64,000 nucleotides of DNA from Curtobacterium oceanosedimentum (GTDB taxonomy: Bacteria; Actinomycetota; Actinomycetes; Actinomycetales; Microbacteriaceae). This document shows, one piece after another, positions 44,648 through 54,536 of the stretch. The DNA is taken from contig NZ_JAIXIG010000017.1 in assembly GCF_020297365.1 (NCBI RefSeq), positions 1 through 64,000 of the forward strand, in the 5' to 3' direction. The notes beneath the pieces are model-generated. The model was not told where the DNA came from. It was given only the letters and a program-made list of their open reading frames with translations, and did not search any database. The position numbers and the translations under genes are program-made. How positions within the stretch are numbered: position 1 is the stretch's first letter; each line of letters opens with the position of its first letter.

Positions 44648-44986
44648 TCAGGCCCGGCGGTCCTCCTCGGACTGCCACGGCAGGTGCAGGTCGCCGGGCG
44701 CGGGCTCGACGTCACCCGCGTCGTCCGCGCCGCCGGTCCCGGGGGCCGCGATGACCTTCGACGGGTCGATGCCGTCCTCGCGCAGGTCGGCGTCGTCACG
44801 CTGCTGCGTCTGGGACGCGTCCATCTCGCGCTCGCTCGACGGGCTGTACGCGGTGTCGGCGGCACGTTGCTCGCGCTCGCTCACCCCGTCGACGTCGTCG
44901 CTGTGTGCGGCGTCGCGGAGTGCGTCGGTGCGGGCGCGGTCGTCGGACGGCTCGGGGCCGCGGACGTCGGGGATGTTGTCGCTCAT
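44648..44986 (-). CDS. Acidic, probably disordered protein
   Basis: 112 residues, rich in Asp, Glu, Ser, Arg and Ala, with no hydrophobic core. It contains DGIDPSKVIAAPGTGGADDAG and ends PWQSEEDRRA. ATG at 44986 has AGGAGG upstream. No family is recognised. It is convergent with the PH-like membrane protein, only five bases apart. Confidence 0.6.
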   Translation of the reverse strand: MSDNIPDVRGPEPSDDRARTDALRDAAHSDDVDGVSEREQRAADTAYSPSSEREMDASQTQQRDDADLREDGIDPSKVIAAPGTGGADDAGDVEPAPGDLHLPWQSEEDRRA

Positions 44987-45104
44987 GGTGTGTCCTCCTG
45001 CACCGGACGGTAGTCCTGCGTCCCGGGGAACGAGTCGGACACGGTTGCGTCACGACGCTCGCTGGCGATCGGTGCCCCCGCTACGATCGCGGCGAGGGGG
45101 AACG

Positions 45105-45929
45105 ATGGCACACACACGCACCGCGACGACTGCGGTGATCGGCTCGGCACTGGTGGGACTGCTGCTGAGCGGCTGCACGGCGTTCGGCGGGGACGACACG
45201 ATCCCGGCGCCGACGCGACAGTCGAGCCAGCGCACGGCTGAGCCCGCCCCCGCTCCGACCGCCACGACCCGCCCCGTCGCGGTCGAGCAGGCCGTGCCCG
45301 CCGGCACGGTCGCCGCCGAGACCGACGTCGTCTCGCCGAGCGGTGACACGTCCCTGCACGTGCGGATCGTGGCGAACGACCGCGGGACCTTCGACGCGCA
45401 GCTGTCCGACTACCGCACGACCAACCCGCAGCAGATGAGCGTGGAGTTCCGACACCGGCACGCGAGCCCACTCGACGGCGCCGATGCAGTCGCGCGCGAC
45501 GTGCGGGAGTGGACCGCCGCGAGTGGCCCGCCGCGGTCCTTCACCATGACCGAGTCCGGTGGGCGCCCGGACTACCTGCGCAGCGTGGTGCTGGTCCCGA
45601 CCTCCGTGCCCGACGAGGACCCGGCGGAACGCCCGTGGGTCGGCTCCGTCCTGGCCGCCGCGGACCTCGAGTGGAACCTGCCGGACCCGTACCCCGACAT
45701 GCGGGTGACCGTCGGCAAGGACCGGCCGGGCGCGTACGGCACGGTCGCCGACGTCGAGGGTCGGCCGGCCGACTACCGGGTGGCGCACGGCGACGAGCTG
45801 TCCACCGTCGCCGAGCGCTTCGGCATCACGCAGGAGCAGGTCCTCTGGCTCAACCCGTACGCGGACCCCCGCGACGACGACTGGCTGCTCGAGGGCAGCC
45901 TCCTCAACATCGATCCGGTGCGCCGCTGA
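45105..45929 (+). CDS. LysM-domain lipoprotein
   Basis: 274 residues. Lipobox LLSGC (about residue 24), a Pro/Thr/Ala-rich spacer, a beta-rich middle domain, and a C-terminal LysM domain (YRVAHGDELSTVAERFGITQEQVLWLNPY..LLEGSLLNIDP). LysM binds peptidoglycan. ATG at 45105 has GAGGGGGAA upstream. The next gene starts on its stop (TGATG) and is a related copy. Confidence 0.8.
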   Translation: MAHTRTATTAVIGSALVGLLLSGCTAFGGDDTIPAPTRQSSQRTAEPAPAPTATTRPVAVEQAVPAGTVAAETDVVSPSGDTSLHVRIVANDRGTFDAQLSDYRTTNPQQMSVEFRHRHASPLDGADAVARDVREWTAASGPPRSFTMTESGGRPDYLRSVVLVPTSVPDEDPAERPWVGSVLAAADLEWNLPDPYPDMRVTVGKDRPGAYGTVADVEGRPADYRVAHGDELSTVAERFGITQEQVLWLNPYADPRDDDWLLEGSLLNIDPVRR

Positions 45930-46750
45930 TGCCGGCGAGACGGACCCTGGCATCGGCGGCGATCGGGTCGGCGTTGGTGGGGCTGCTGCTGGCGGGGTGC
46001 TCGGCGTCGAGCGACGAGGCCGTCCCGGCCCCGACCCGGCAGACGTCGGTCGACGGCGCCGGACGGACCTCGGGCACGAGCCCGGCGCCCACCGGCGAAC
46101 AGGCGCAGACGCCGCAGGTCCTGCCCGTCGGCGCGGTCGCCGCGGAGACCGACGTCGTGTCGGCGGACGGCGGCACCCGCATGCACGTCCGGGTCGTCGC
46201 GAACCGTCAGGGCACGTTCGACGCCGAACTGTCCGGCTACCGGACCACGACCGACGAGTGGCTCCGCCTCGAGTTCCGCCGCAGCGACGCTGACGGCGGC
46301 GGCGACAGCAGCGGCTACGTCGCCGGGGTCGCCCGGTGAGACCCCGCGACCAGCGCACCGGCCTCGGTCGGGCTGTCCGAGGCGGGCCCCACCCCCGATT
46401 ACCTGCACAGCGTCGCGCTCGTGCCGTCGTCGGACGACGGGGACGCCGGTCTCACCGGCGACGTCCCGGTCCTCGCGGTCGCACCGCTTCGCTGGACGAT
46501 CCCGGACCCCTACCCTGCGCTGCGTGTCGTCGTGGGCGAGGCTCGACCGGGGGCCCACGGCTGGGTGCACGACCGCGACGGCGTCCCGGTCTCGTACCAG
46601 GTCGCGACCGACGATGCGCAGGCGACGGTGGCCGATCGCCTCGGTCTGACGGTGGCGCAGCTCCGGTGGCTCAACCCGACGCTGCCGACGGACGCGGGCG
46701 CGCAACTCATCACGGACACCGACCTCAACCTGGACCCCGACGCGCGCTGA
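45929..46750 (+). pseudogene. Tandem paralogue of the LysM lipoprotein, broken by one in-frame TGA
   Basis: The reading frame aligns end to end with the upstream gene (274 codons against 275). It has lipobox LLAGC, the ETDVVS..MHVRVVANRQGTFDAELSGYRTT block, then a TGA at codon 137 (46337-46339). The upstream copy has Trp136 (TGG) at the equivalent position. Beyond the stop the same frame continues with PDYLHSVALVP, WTIPDPYPALRVVVGEARPGAHG and a LysM domain (YQVATDDAQATVADRLGLTVAQLRWLNP). A TGG to TGA nonsense change, a base error, or readthrough would explain it. A small separate product could start at ATG 46421. Confidence 0.75.
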
Positions 46751-46842
46751 ACCGCAGCGGACGCTGGAGCCCGAGCCGTCGGTGCGGTCCGTTACGGTGG
46801 ACCAGCACCACCGCGCACCCGGCACCACCAGGAGGTCCCACC

Positions 46843-47364
46843 GTGACGATCGTCGCCGCAGCAGACGGCTCAGCCCTCGGCAACCCCGGCCCCGCCGGCT
46901 GGGCCTGGTACGTCGACGACGACCGCTGGGCCGCAGGCGGTTGGCCCCGCGCGACGAACAACATCGGCGAGCTCACCGCCGTGCTGCAGCTGCTCCGTGC
47001 CACGAAGGACTCCGGCGAACCGCTGCACATCCTGTGCGACAGCCAGTACGCCATCAAGGCCTGCACCGAGTGGCTGGCCGGCTGGAAGCGCAAGAACTGG
47101 CGCAAGGCCGACGGCAAGCCCGTGCTCAACGTCGAGATCATCAAGGAGCTCGACGCCGAGCTCCAGGGCCGCAAGGTCACGTTCGAGTGGGTGCGCGGCC
47201 ACGTCGGCCACGAGATGAACGAGGCCGCGGACGTCCGCGCCCGCGGTGCTGCGACCGCCTTCCAGAACGGTACCGAGGTTCCGCACGGTCCGGGCTGGCC
47301 CGGCGTGGAGGTCCCCGAGCCGCAGGCCCTGCCCGAGGCGACCCCGCCCGCGACGCTCTTCTGA
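46843..47364 (+). CDS. rnhA: Ribonuclease HI
   Basis: 173 residues. The catalytic acids are visible: Asp in AADGSALGNPGPAGWA, Glu in NNIGELTAV, Asp in LCDSQYAI, and the late GHEMNEAAD. VRGHVGHEMNE is the usual basic/active-site loop. A short Pro-rich tail follows. GTG at 46843 has AGGAGG (46830-46835). It degrades RNA in RNA-DNA hybrids. Confidence 0.93.
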   Translation: MTIVAAADGSALGNPGPAGWAWYVDDDRWAAGGWPRATNNIGELTAVLQLLRATKDSGEPLHILCDSQYAIKACTEWLAGWKRKNWRKADGKPVLNVEIIKELDAELQGRKVTFEWVRGHVGHEMNEAADVRARGAATAFQNGTEVPHGPGWPGVEVPEPQALPEATPPATLF

Positions 47365-47392
47365 CGAACGGGGCGAGGAGCCCCGTCGCGGC

Positions 47393-47644
47393 TCAGTAGG
47401 TGCCGTCGCGGCGGTCCTGCTGGGTGATCTGCTCCCCCGACGCCGGGTCGACGCCGGTGCGGGTGGTCGTCGTGGTGCGTCGACCGCCGAACGCGACGGC
47501 CAGGCTGATGATGAGCAGCACGACACCGGCGGCCATCAGGATGTAGCCGATCAGGCGGAGGTCGATGCCGGCGAGCTGGATGTTCAGCGCGAAGGCGACG
47601 ATCGCGCCGATGACGATCAGGGCGATGCTGGATCCGATGCGCAT
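47393..47644 (-). CDS. DUF6458-type small membrane protein
   Basis: 83 residues. Two helices (MRIGSSIALIVIGAIVAFAL and LIGYILMAAGVVLLIISLAV) joined by NIQLAGIDLRL, then a hydrophilic RRTTTTTRTG tail. This matches the DUF6458 family of actinobacteria. ATG at 47644 has GAGAGGA upstream. Function unknown. Confidence 0.75.
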   Translation of the reverse strand: MRIGSSIALIVIGAIVAFALNIQLAGIDLRLIGYILMAAGVVLLIISLAVAFGGRRTTTTTRTGVDPASGEQITQQDRRDGTY

Positions 47645-47758
47645 GACGCAGTCCTCTCGGGTGGGGGTGGTGCCGGAGACGGTACACGTCCGCCGACACC
47701 CGCGCCGCAGCGTCCCCGGGCCCCGAGCCGAGGCCCGACGCCCGACGCCCGACGCCCC

Positions 47759-50329
47759 TCAGTCCACGTCCACCTCTGCCCAGCCGTCGAACCGCCCGAT
47801 CTCGGTGACCCGCACGACGGCCTCGCCGACCTCGTCCGACGCGTCGAGGTCGATCGTCGCCGAGAACCCGAAGTCCTTGTCGCCCTCCGGGTCGGCGAAG
47901 ATCTGCCGAGCCTTCCACACCCGGGGTGAGGCGGTGGCACCGGCCTCGTCCACCACCAGGTACTGCATCGAGCGCGCGTCGGCATCGGTGCCGATGGTGT
48001 CGTGCTCCTCGTAGTACTCCTCGAGCACGGCGTCCCACGCGGAGCGGTCGAACCCGGCGGTCGCGTCGAGCTCCCCGAGCCCGTCGATGTCGTCGGCGGC
48101 GGCGAGCAGCACCCGCTGGAACAGGGCGTTGCGCACGAGCACCCGGAAGGCCCGCGGGTTGCCGGTGAGCCGGGCGGGCTGCGGCGGGGCGATCTCCTCG
48201 TGCTCCTCGGACGCCAGCAGCACGTCACCGTTGAGCAGCGCCTCCCACTCGTCGACGAGCGACGAGTCCGTCTGCCGCACGACCTCGCCGAGCCACTCGA
48301 TCAGGTCGTCGAGCTCCTGGGTCCGCTGCTCCTCGGTGATGGTCTGCCGCATGGTGCGGTAGGCGTCCGACAGGTACCGCAGGACGAGCCCCTCGGACCG
48401 GGTGAGCTGGTAGAAGCGCACGAAGTCGCCGAAGGTCATCGCCCGTTCGTACATGTCGCGCACGACGGCCTTGGGCGAGAGCGTGAAGTCGAGGACCCAC
48501 GGCTGTTCCGCCGCGTAGGCCTCGTACGCCGCCTCCAGCAGCTCGGACAGCGGGCGAGGCCAGGTGACCTCCTCGAGCAGCTCCATCCGCTCCTCGTACT
48601 CGATGCCCTCCTGCTTCATGCGGGCGACCGCCTCGCCGCGCTCCTTGAACTGCTGCTGCGACAGGATCGCCCGCGGGTCGTCGAGCGTGGCCTCGACGAC
48701 GGACACCATGTCCAGCGCGTAGGTGGGAGACGACGGGTCGAGCAGCTCGAACGCGGCGAGGGCGAAGGGTGACAGCGGCTGGTTGAGCGCGAAGTTCGGC
48801 GCGACGTCGACCGTCAGGCGGTAGGCACCGTCGACCTTCTCGATCACTCGCGCGTTGATGAGCGTCCGGGCGATGACGAGCGCGCGCCGGGCCATGGCGA
48901 GCTGACGGGACCGGGGCTCGTGGTTGTCGTAGACCAGTGCCCGGACGTCCTCGAACGCGTCGCCACCGCGGGCCACCACCGACAGCACCATCGCGTGCGT
49001 GATGCGCATGCGCGACACCATCGGCTCGGGCTCGGCGGCGATCAGGCGCTCGAACGACGCCTGACCCCAGGACACGAAGCCCTCCGGTGCCTTCTTCCGC
49101 TTGATCTTGTTCTTCTTCTTCGGGTCGTCCCCGGCCTTGGCGACGGCCCGCGCGTTCTCGATGTCGTGCTCGGGTGCCTCGGCGACGACGTCACCCTCGG
49201 TGTCGTACCCGGCGCGTCCGGCACGACCGGCGATCTGGTGGAACTCACGGGCGGACAGCTGCCGCATCTTCGTGCCGTCGAACTTCGTCAGCCCGGTGAA
49301 CAGCACCGACCGGATCGGCACGTTGATGCCGACGCCCAGGGTGTCGGTGCCGCAGATCACGGGCAGCAGACCGCGCTGGGCGAGCTGCTCGACGAGCCGT
49401 CGGTACTTCGGCAGCATGCCGGCGTGGTGCACGCCGATGCCGGCGCGGATGAGTCGTGACAGCGTCTGCCCGAACCCGGCGCTGAAGCGGAAGCCCGCGA
49501 TCGCTTCCGCGATCTGGTCCCGACGCGCGCGATCAGCGACGCGAGCCGACATGAGCGACTGCGCCCGCTCCAGGGCCGCGGCCTGGGCGAAGTGCACGAT
49601 GTAGATCGGCGCCTTGCCCTCCTCGAGCAGCCGTTCGACGGTCTCCTGCACGGGCGTCATCACGTAGTCGTACTCGAGCGGCACCGGTCGCGAGACCCCG
49701 GTGACGCGGGCGGTCGGTCGCCCGGTCCGGCGGGACAGGTCGTCGGCGATGGTGGTGACGTCGCCCAGGGTGGCGGACATCAGCAGGAACTGCGCGCGCT
49801 CGAGCACGAGCAGCGGCACCTGCCACGCCCAGCCGCGGTCGGGATCGCCGTAGAAGTGGAACTCGTCCATCACCACGACGTCGACGTCGGCGTCCGGGCC
49901 CTGGCGGAGGGCCAGGTTGGCCAGGATCTCGGCGGTGCAGCAGACGATCGGGGCGTCGGCGTTCACGCTCGAGTCGCCGGTGACCATGCCGACGTTCTGC
50001 GCGCCGAACAGGTCGACGAGCTGGAAGAACTTCTCGGACACCAGCGCCTTGATCGGCGCCGTGTAGTAGCTCCGCTTGCCCTCGGCGAGTGCGGCGAAGT
50101 GCGCGCCGGCCGCCACGAGCGACTTCCCGGTGCCGGTCGGGGTGCTCAGCACGACGTTGGCGCCGGACACGAGTTCGATGACCGCTTCGTCCTGCGCCGG
50201 GTACAGCGGCCGGCCGCCCTCGGCGGCCCACGCCGCGAAGGCCTCGTAGACCTCGTCGGGGTCGACGACGCCGTCCACCGCCGCCGGGATCGCGGCGACG
50301 AGCGGGGGCACGGTGGTGGCGTCGGTCAT
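47759..50329 (-). CDS. DEAD/DEAH (Ski2-like, DUF3516-type) helicase
   Basis: 856 residues. Motif I STPTGTGKS (Lys about 70), motif II MDEFHF, motif III MSATLG, and the C-terminal lobe with GVHHAGMLPKYRR, CGTDTLGVGIN and QIAGRAGRAG. A basic KKKNKIKRKK linker leads to a long C-terminal region of the DUF3516 type. It is an SF2 helicase, probably acting on RNA. ATG at 50329 has GGAGG some ten bases upstream. Confidence 0.9.
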   Translation of the reverse strand: MTDATTVPPLVAAIPAAVDGVVDPDEVYEAFAAWAAEGGRPLYPAQDEAVIELVSGANVVLSTPTGTGKSLVAAGAHFAALAEGKRSYYTAPIKALVSEKFFQLVDLFGAQNVGMVTGDSSVNADAPIVCCTAEILANLALRQGPDADVDVVVMDEFHFYGDPDRGWAWQVPLLVLERAQFLLMSATLGDVTTIADDLSRRTGRPTARVTGVSRPVPLEYDYVMTPVQETVERLLEEGKAPIYIVHFAQAAALERAQSLMSARVADRARRDQIAEAIAGFRFSAGFGQTLSRLIRAGIGVHHAGMLPKYRRLVEQLAQRGLLPVICGTDTLGVGINVPIRSVLFTGLTKFDGTKMRQLSAREFHQIAGRAGRAGYDTEGDVVAEAPEHDIENARAVAKAGDDPKKKNKIKRKKAPEGFVSWGQASFERLIAAEPEPMVSRMRITHAMVLSVVARGGDAFEDVRALVYDNHEPRSRQLAMARRALVIARTLINARVIEKVDGAYRLTVDVAPNFALNQPLSPFALAAFELLDPSSPTYALDMVSVVEATLDDPRAILSQQQFKERGEAVARMKQEGIEYEERMELLEEVTWPRPLSELLEAAYEAYAAEQPWVLDFTLSPKAVVRDMYERAMTFGDFVRFYQLTRSEGLVLRYLSDAYRTMRQTITEEQRTQELDDLIEWLGEVVRQTDSSLVDEWEALLNGDVLLASEEHEEIAPPQPARLTGNPRAFRVLVRNALFQRVLLAAADDIDGLGELDATAGFDRSAWDAVLEEYYEEHDTIGTDADARSMQYLVVDEAGATASPRVWKARQIFADPEGDKDFGFSATIDLDASDEVGEAVVRVTEIGRFDGWAEVDVD

Positions 50330-50420
50330 GTGCCCATCCTCCCAGGTGCGCACGTGTCGGACTGGGCCCACGCCGCCGGTTCCGGTCCGACGCGCCAGCG
50401 GCGGACCGGCCGTGCCGGTG

Positions 50421-50456
50421 GGGAGAGGCCCGGGGCGGCGTCGCCACGGGCCTCCC
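50421..50456. repeat. GGGAG-GGCCCG hairpin between divergent genes
   Basis: GGGAGAGGCCCG (50421-50432) pairs with CGGGCCTCCC (50447-50456) with one bulge. It resembles the terminators elsewhere but lies between divergent genes, so its role there is unclear. Confidence 0.45.
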
Positions 50457-50511
50457 GTTCGCCACGTCACGGACCCGAGCGCATTTCGATACGTGCGCAT
50501 AGACTCGCGTC

Positions 50512-51525
50512 ATGCGCGAACTCGGCTTCCTCTCCTTCGTCCCGAACCACGGTGGCACCGCCGGCGCCGCCGGCGCCCTGGAGGACGGGCTGCGCCTGTT
50601 CGAGACCGCCGAGTCGCTCGGCTACGGCACGGGGTGGGTGCGCGGACGGCACTTCGAGCCGTACCTGACGAGCCCGATGACGTTCTTCGCGGCCGCCGCC
50701 CAGCGCACGAGCACGATCGGGTTCGGCACCGCGGTGCTCGGCATGCGGTACGAGGACCCGGTGCGCCTGGCCGAGGACGCCAGCACGGCCGACCTGCTCA
50801 GCGGCGGTCGGGTGCAGCTCGGCATCAGCACGGGCATCGCCGGGTACGGCCCCATCCTCGACCCGGTGTTCGGCACCGTCGACCGCAGCTTCCGCGACGA
50901 GGCCGAGGCCCGCGCCGCCCGCCTGCTCGAGGTCCTGCAGGGCGACCCCCTCGGCAGTGCCGGCGCGGGCTACGAGAGCATCCCCGCCGGTGCCGACCTG
51001 ACCCTGCAGCCGCTCAGCCCGGGCCTGCGCGACCGCGTCTGGTGGGGCGGCGGCAGCATGGGCACGGCGGTCCGCACGGCCGAGAAGGGCCTGCTGCTGC
51101 ACTGCTCGACCCTGAACACCGAGGACACCGGAGCCCCGTTCGCCCAGGCACAGGCCGACCAGATCGCCGCGTACCGGGAGCGCTTCGCCGAGCTCCACCC
51201 GCAGCGCGAGTCCAAGGTCGCCGTCGGCCGGATCGTCGTCCCGCTGCTCGACGACCACGACCGTGCGGTGCACGAGGAGTTCCTGACCGGGTACGCGTCC
51301 GGCATGGACGACGAGGGGCGCCCGCTGTCCGGCACGCCGCCGTTCCGGTTCAGCAAGGTGGTGTCCGGCGAGCCGGCGGCGATCGTCGACGCCCTGCTCG
51401 CCGACCCGGCGGTGACCGCGACCGACGAACTCGTCATCACCCTGCCGGCGAACGGCGACCGGGCGGCACACGAGCGGATCCTGCGCATCGTCGCCGAAGC
51501 GGTCGCGCCGGCGCTGCAGGCCTGA
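50512..51525 (+). CDS. LLM-class flavin-dependent oxidoreductase (1)
   Basis: 337 residues. Luciferase-like barrel with RELGFLSFVPNHGG, GYGTGWVRGRHFEPYLTSPM, IGFGTAVLGMRYEDPVRLAEDAST and DLLSGGRVQLGIS. It probably uses reduced FMN or F420 on an unknown substrate. ATG at 50512 is six bases after TAGACT (50500-50505): leaderless. A second member of the same subfamily lies at 60584-61615. Confidence 0.85.
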   Translation: MRELGFLSFVPNHGGTAGAAGALEDGLRLFETAESLGYGTGWVRGRHFEPYLTSPMTFFAAAAQRTSTIGFGTAVLGMRYEDPVRLAEDASTADLLSGGRVQLGISTGIAGYGPILDPVFGTVDRSFRDEAEARAARLLEVLQGDPLGSAGAGYESIPAGADLTLQPLSPGLRDRVWWGGGSMGTAVRTAEKGLLLHCSTLNTEDTGAPFAQAQADQIAAYRERFAELHPQRESKVAVGRIVVPLLDDHDRAVHEEFLTGYASGMDDEGRPLSGTPPFRFSKVVSGEPAAIVDALLADPAVTATDELVITLPANGDRAAHERILRIVAEAVAPALQA

Positions 51526-51543
51526 CCCTCCGCGGACACGGGG

Positions 51544-51594
51544 CACCCGGCAGGACCGTGCCGAGCTGGTGAGGCTCACGAGTCCTGCCGGGTG
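51544..51594. terminator. Long-loop hairpin after the LLM gene
   Basis: CACCCGGCAGGAC (51544-51556) and GTCCTGCCGGGTG (51582-51594) pair perfectly across a 25-base loop. Confidence 0.55.
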
Positions 51595-51764
51595 ACCATC
51601 TCGTCCCTGATCCGCACGAGATGGTCCGCCCATCGTTCCACCTCGACGACGTTTTGTCACAGGCAGCCGCGCGTTCGGGACGAACAACATGATCAAAGGT
51701 CACGCGTTCCGTCCACCGTGGAGAAAGTCACTCCCGATGCTCCGGCGATCGGGGGCGGAACGAC

Positions 51765-51798
51765 GAATGCGCCCCCGCGCGGACGCGGGGACGCATTC
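51765..51798. terminator. GAATGCG hairpin downstream of the GH3 gene
   Basis: GAATGCG plus CCCCCGCG pair with CGCGGGG plus CGCATTC around a 4-base loop, with one bulge. It lies about 165 bases beyond the GH3 stop; the distance makes the terminator role uncertain. Confidence 0.5.
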
Positions 51799-51961
51799 TG
51801 GACGCACCGGGGTGGCCGGGGCAACAACGGCCGGATCAGGAGACCGAGTCGCTCACCCGGCGACCCCATGGTCGGTGCGGGCGCCGTCGGTAACCAGCCG
51901 ACTGGCGCAGGACGATGTTACTGAATGAAACCGAGCGTTGCGCGGAAACCGGACGAACGCG

Positions 51962-54445
51962 TCACTCCAGTTCGAGGGTCGTCGTGCCGGCCTCGTCGGC
52001 GACCGACGCGCCGACGTGCAGCGTGAAGGTGCCGGGCTCGTACCGCCACGAGCCGTCCCAGTGCGCGAACGCCCGGGCCGGGACCTCGATCGACACCTCG
52101 GTCGACTCCCCCGCGGCCAGGCGCACCGGGGCGAACCCGACGAGCCAGCGGACCGGACGGTCCACGGCCGACTCCGCGCGCGAGGCGTAGACCTGCACGA
52201 CGTGCTTGCCGGCCCGGTCCCCGGTGTTCGCGACGGTCGCGGTGACGATGACGGCATCACCCTCGCGCACCGTCGGCGTCGCGGTGACGCCCTCGATCGA
52301 CCAGGTCGTGTAGCCGAGGCCGTGCCCGAACGGGTACGCCGGCTCGGTCCCGGCACGGAGCCACGCCCGGTACCCGATGTGCACACCCTCGTCGTACGAC
52401 ACCTTGCCGTCCGTAGGGGTGACGTCGAGCACGGGGACGTCGGCCATCGCGACCGGCCACGTGGTCGGCAGGCGCCCACCCGGCTCGCGCGCTCCGGTGA
52501 GCACGTCGGCGACGGCGTTGCCGTACTCCTGGCCGCCGAACCACGTGAGGAGCACCGCGGCGACGTCGTTCCGCCACGGCATCTCCACCGGTGATCCGGC
52601 GTTCACGACCACGACCGTGTTCGGGTTCACGGCGGCGACGGCGCGGACCAGGTCGTCCTGGTGGCCGGGCAGCGCGAGCGAGGACCGGTCGTACCCCTCG
52701 GACTCCACCTTGCTGTTCGTGCCGACGACCACCACGGCGACGTCCGCGCCGGTGGCGGTGCGGACGGCCTCCTCGATGAGGACCGCCGGGTCCTCGTCGC
52801 TCGGCTCCGTGCCGAACTGGTAGGCCAGCACGCCGCCGAGTGCCTCGTCCTGGACGACGTCGTACTCGATCCGGACAGCGACCTGCTGACCGGCCTCCAC
52901 GGACACCGGCACCGAGCGTGCCGGCGGGTTGAGGAACGCGGCGCCGAGCTGGTCGCCCTCGTACGGTACGTCCTCGTCGAGGACGAGCTCGTCGTCGATC
53001 CACATGCGCGAGCGGCCGGCGGCACCGATGCCGATCCGGACGGTGCCGGTCGACTCCGCCGTGTAGGTCGTCGTGATGTCGAGCCGGTCGGCCTCGCGGG
53101 TCGGGGCGTCGCCGCCGAACCAGAACAGCGCGGTGGCACGACGGTCCTCGACGTACAGCTCCTCGCCGCCCTTGACGAACGCCACCCGGGCACCGGGCTC
53201 CCCCGTCGCCGGGTTCGTGATCGTCGACAGCGGGAACTCGGCGATGCCCTCCTGCACGACCGCGCCGATCGCGTACTCGACGGTCGCGTCGGGGAACGCC
53301 GAACGGATGCCGTCGAGCGGCGACACCACGTGCGACGGCACCACGGTGGCCGAGCCGCCGCCCTGCGAACGCGCCTGGTCGGCGTTGTGGCCGATGACCG
53401 CGATGCGCGCGGCCCCGGGGGCCTCGAGCGGCAGGACACCGGTGTTGCGCACGAGCACGACACCCTCGGCCTCGGCCTCGCGGACGAAGGCCACACCGTC
53501 CTCGACGTGCACGGGCTGCGCGGCGACGGGCTCGAAGCCCTCGAGCGCACCCACCCGGGCGGCGAGCGTCAGGATCCGACGCACCTTCCGGTCGATCGCG
53601 TCCATCGGCACGTCGCCGGCCTGCACGGCGGCGAGCAGCGGACCCTCACTCCACCACAGGTTCGGTCCGGGCATCGCGACGTCCTGCGACGCCTTCGCCG
53701 AGTCCACCGAGCGCACGCCCGTCCAGTCCGACACGACGATCCCGTCGAAGCCCCACTCCGAGCTGAGCGGGGTCTCGAGCAGGTCGTGCTCCGACGCGGT
53801 CACGCCGTTGATCGCGTTGTACGAGGACATGATCGCCCACGCGTGCGCCTCGGTCACGGCCTTCTCGAACGCGAGCAGGTACAGCTCACGCAGTGCCCGG
53901 TCGGACACCTCGGTCGACGCGGTGAAGCGGTCGGTCTCGTAGTCGTTCGCGATGTAGTGCTTCGGCGTCGCGGCGACACCGTTCTCCTGCACACCCTCGA
54001 CGTACGACGCAGCGAGGTCGCCGGTCAGCACCGGGTCCTCGCTGAACGCCTCGAAGTGTCGGCCACCCAGCGGCGAGCGGTGCAGGTTGATGGTCGGGCC
54101 GAGCACGACGTCGACGCCCTTCCGACGGGCCTCCACCGCGGCGGCGGCGCCGTAGCGCTTCGCGATCGCACGGTCCCACGATGCCGACAGAGCGGTGGCG
54201 GACGGCAGGTTCAGCGACGGATCGCGCTCGTCCCACACCTCGCCACGGACGCCGGAGGGGCCGTCGGACATGAGGATGCGACGCAGCCCGATCTTCTCGA
54301 TCGGCCAGGTCGTCCAGAAGTCGCGCCCGGTCAGCAGCTGGACCTTCTCGTCGGTGGTCAGCTGGTCCAGCAGCGCGTCGATGCGCTCGGTCAGCGGCGT
54401 CGCCGCCGCACTGGAGGCAGTGCTCGCGTCGTTCACGGTGGTCAC
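51962..54445 (-). CDS. GH3 beta-glucosidase with PA14 domain
   Basis: 827 residues. The N-terminal barrel has LTGRDFWTTWPIEKIGLRRILMSDGP in outline, KHYIANDYETDR and the nucleophile Asp240 in IVVSDWTGVRS. The second domain has GSPVEMPW and LTWFGGQEYGNAVADVL. A PA14-like insert (about 400-530: RIGIGAAGRSRMWIDDELVLDE) and a C-terminal fibronectin-like domain complete the usual architecture. No signal peptide, so it hydrolyses imported beta-glucosides. GTG at 54445 has GAGAGGA upstream. Divergent from a TetR regulator. Confidence 0.93.
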   Translation of the reverse strand: MTTVNDASTASSAAATPLTERIDALLDQLTTDEKVQLLTGRDFWTTWPIEKIGLRRILMSDGPSGVRGEVWDERDPSLNLPSATALSASWDRAIAKRYGAAAAVEARRKGVDVVLGPTINLHRSPLGGRHFEAFSEDPVLTGDLAASYVEGVQENGVAATPKHYIANDYETDRFTASTEVSDRALRELYLLAFEKAVTEAHAWAIMSSYNAINGVTASEHDLLETPLSSEWGFDGIVVSDWTGVRSVDSAKASQDVAMPGPNLWWSEGPLLAAVQAGDVPMDAIDRKVRRILTLAARVGALEGFEPVAAQPVHVEDGVAFVREAEAEGVVLVRNTGVLPLEAPGAARIAVIGHNADQARSQGGGSATVVPSHVVSPLDGIRSAFPDATVEYAIGAVVQEGIAEFPLSTITNPATGEPGARVAFVKGGEELYVEDRRATALFWFGGDAPTREADRLDITTTYTAESTGTVRIGIGAAGRSRMWIDDELVLDEDVPYEGDQLGAAFLNPPARSVPVSVEAGQQVAVRIEYDVVQDEALGGVLAYQFGTEPSDEDPAVLIEEAVRTATGADVAVVVVGTNSKVESEGYDRSSLALPGHQDDLVRAVAAVNPNTVVVVNAGSPVEMPWRNDVAAVLLTWFGGQEYGNAVADVLTGAREPGGRLPTTWPVAMADVPVLDVTPTDGKVSYDEGVHIGYRAWLRAGTEPAYPFGHGLGYTTWSIEGVTATPTVREGDAVIVTATVANTGDRAGKHVVQVYASRAESAVDRPVRWLVGFAPVRLAAGESTEVSIEVPARAFAHWDGSWRYEPGTFTLHVGASVADEAGTTTLELE

Positions 54446-54536
54446 GTGGTCGGTCCTCTCGTCCAGAGCCGAAGCCGGGTCGCCGACGCACCGTGCGCAT
54501 GCGCCCTCGTCGGCGACGTCCTCACGGTAACACTGA

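Larger units (their letters stand above)
51526..51961. other. 436-base region between convergent genes, with two hairpins
   Basis: No convincing gene is present. It contains a 13-base perfect stem (51544-51556 with 51582-51594) and a second strong hairpin (51765-51798). Both can serve as terminators for the LLM and GH3 genes. The middle (about 51600-51760) holds nothing recognisable. Confidence 0.6.
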
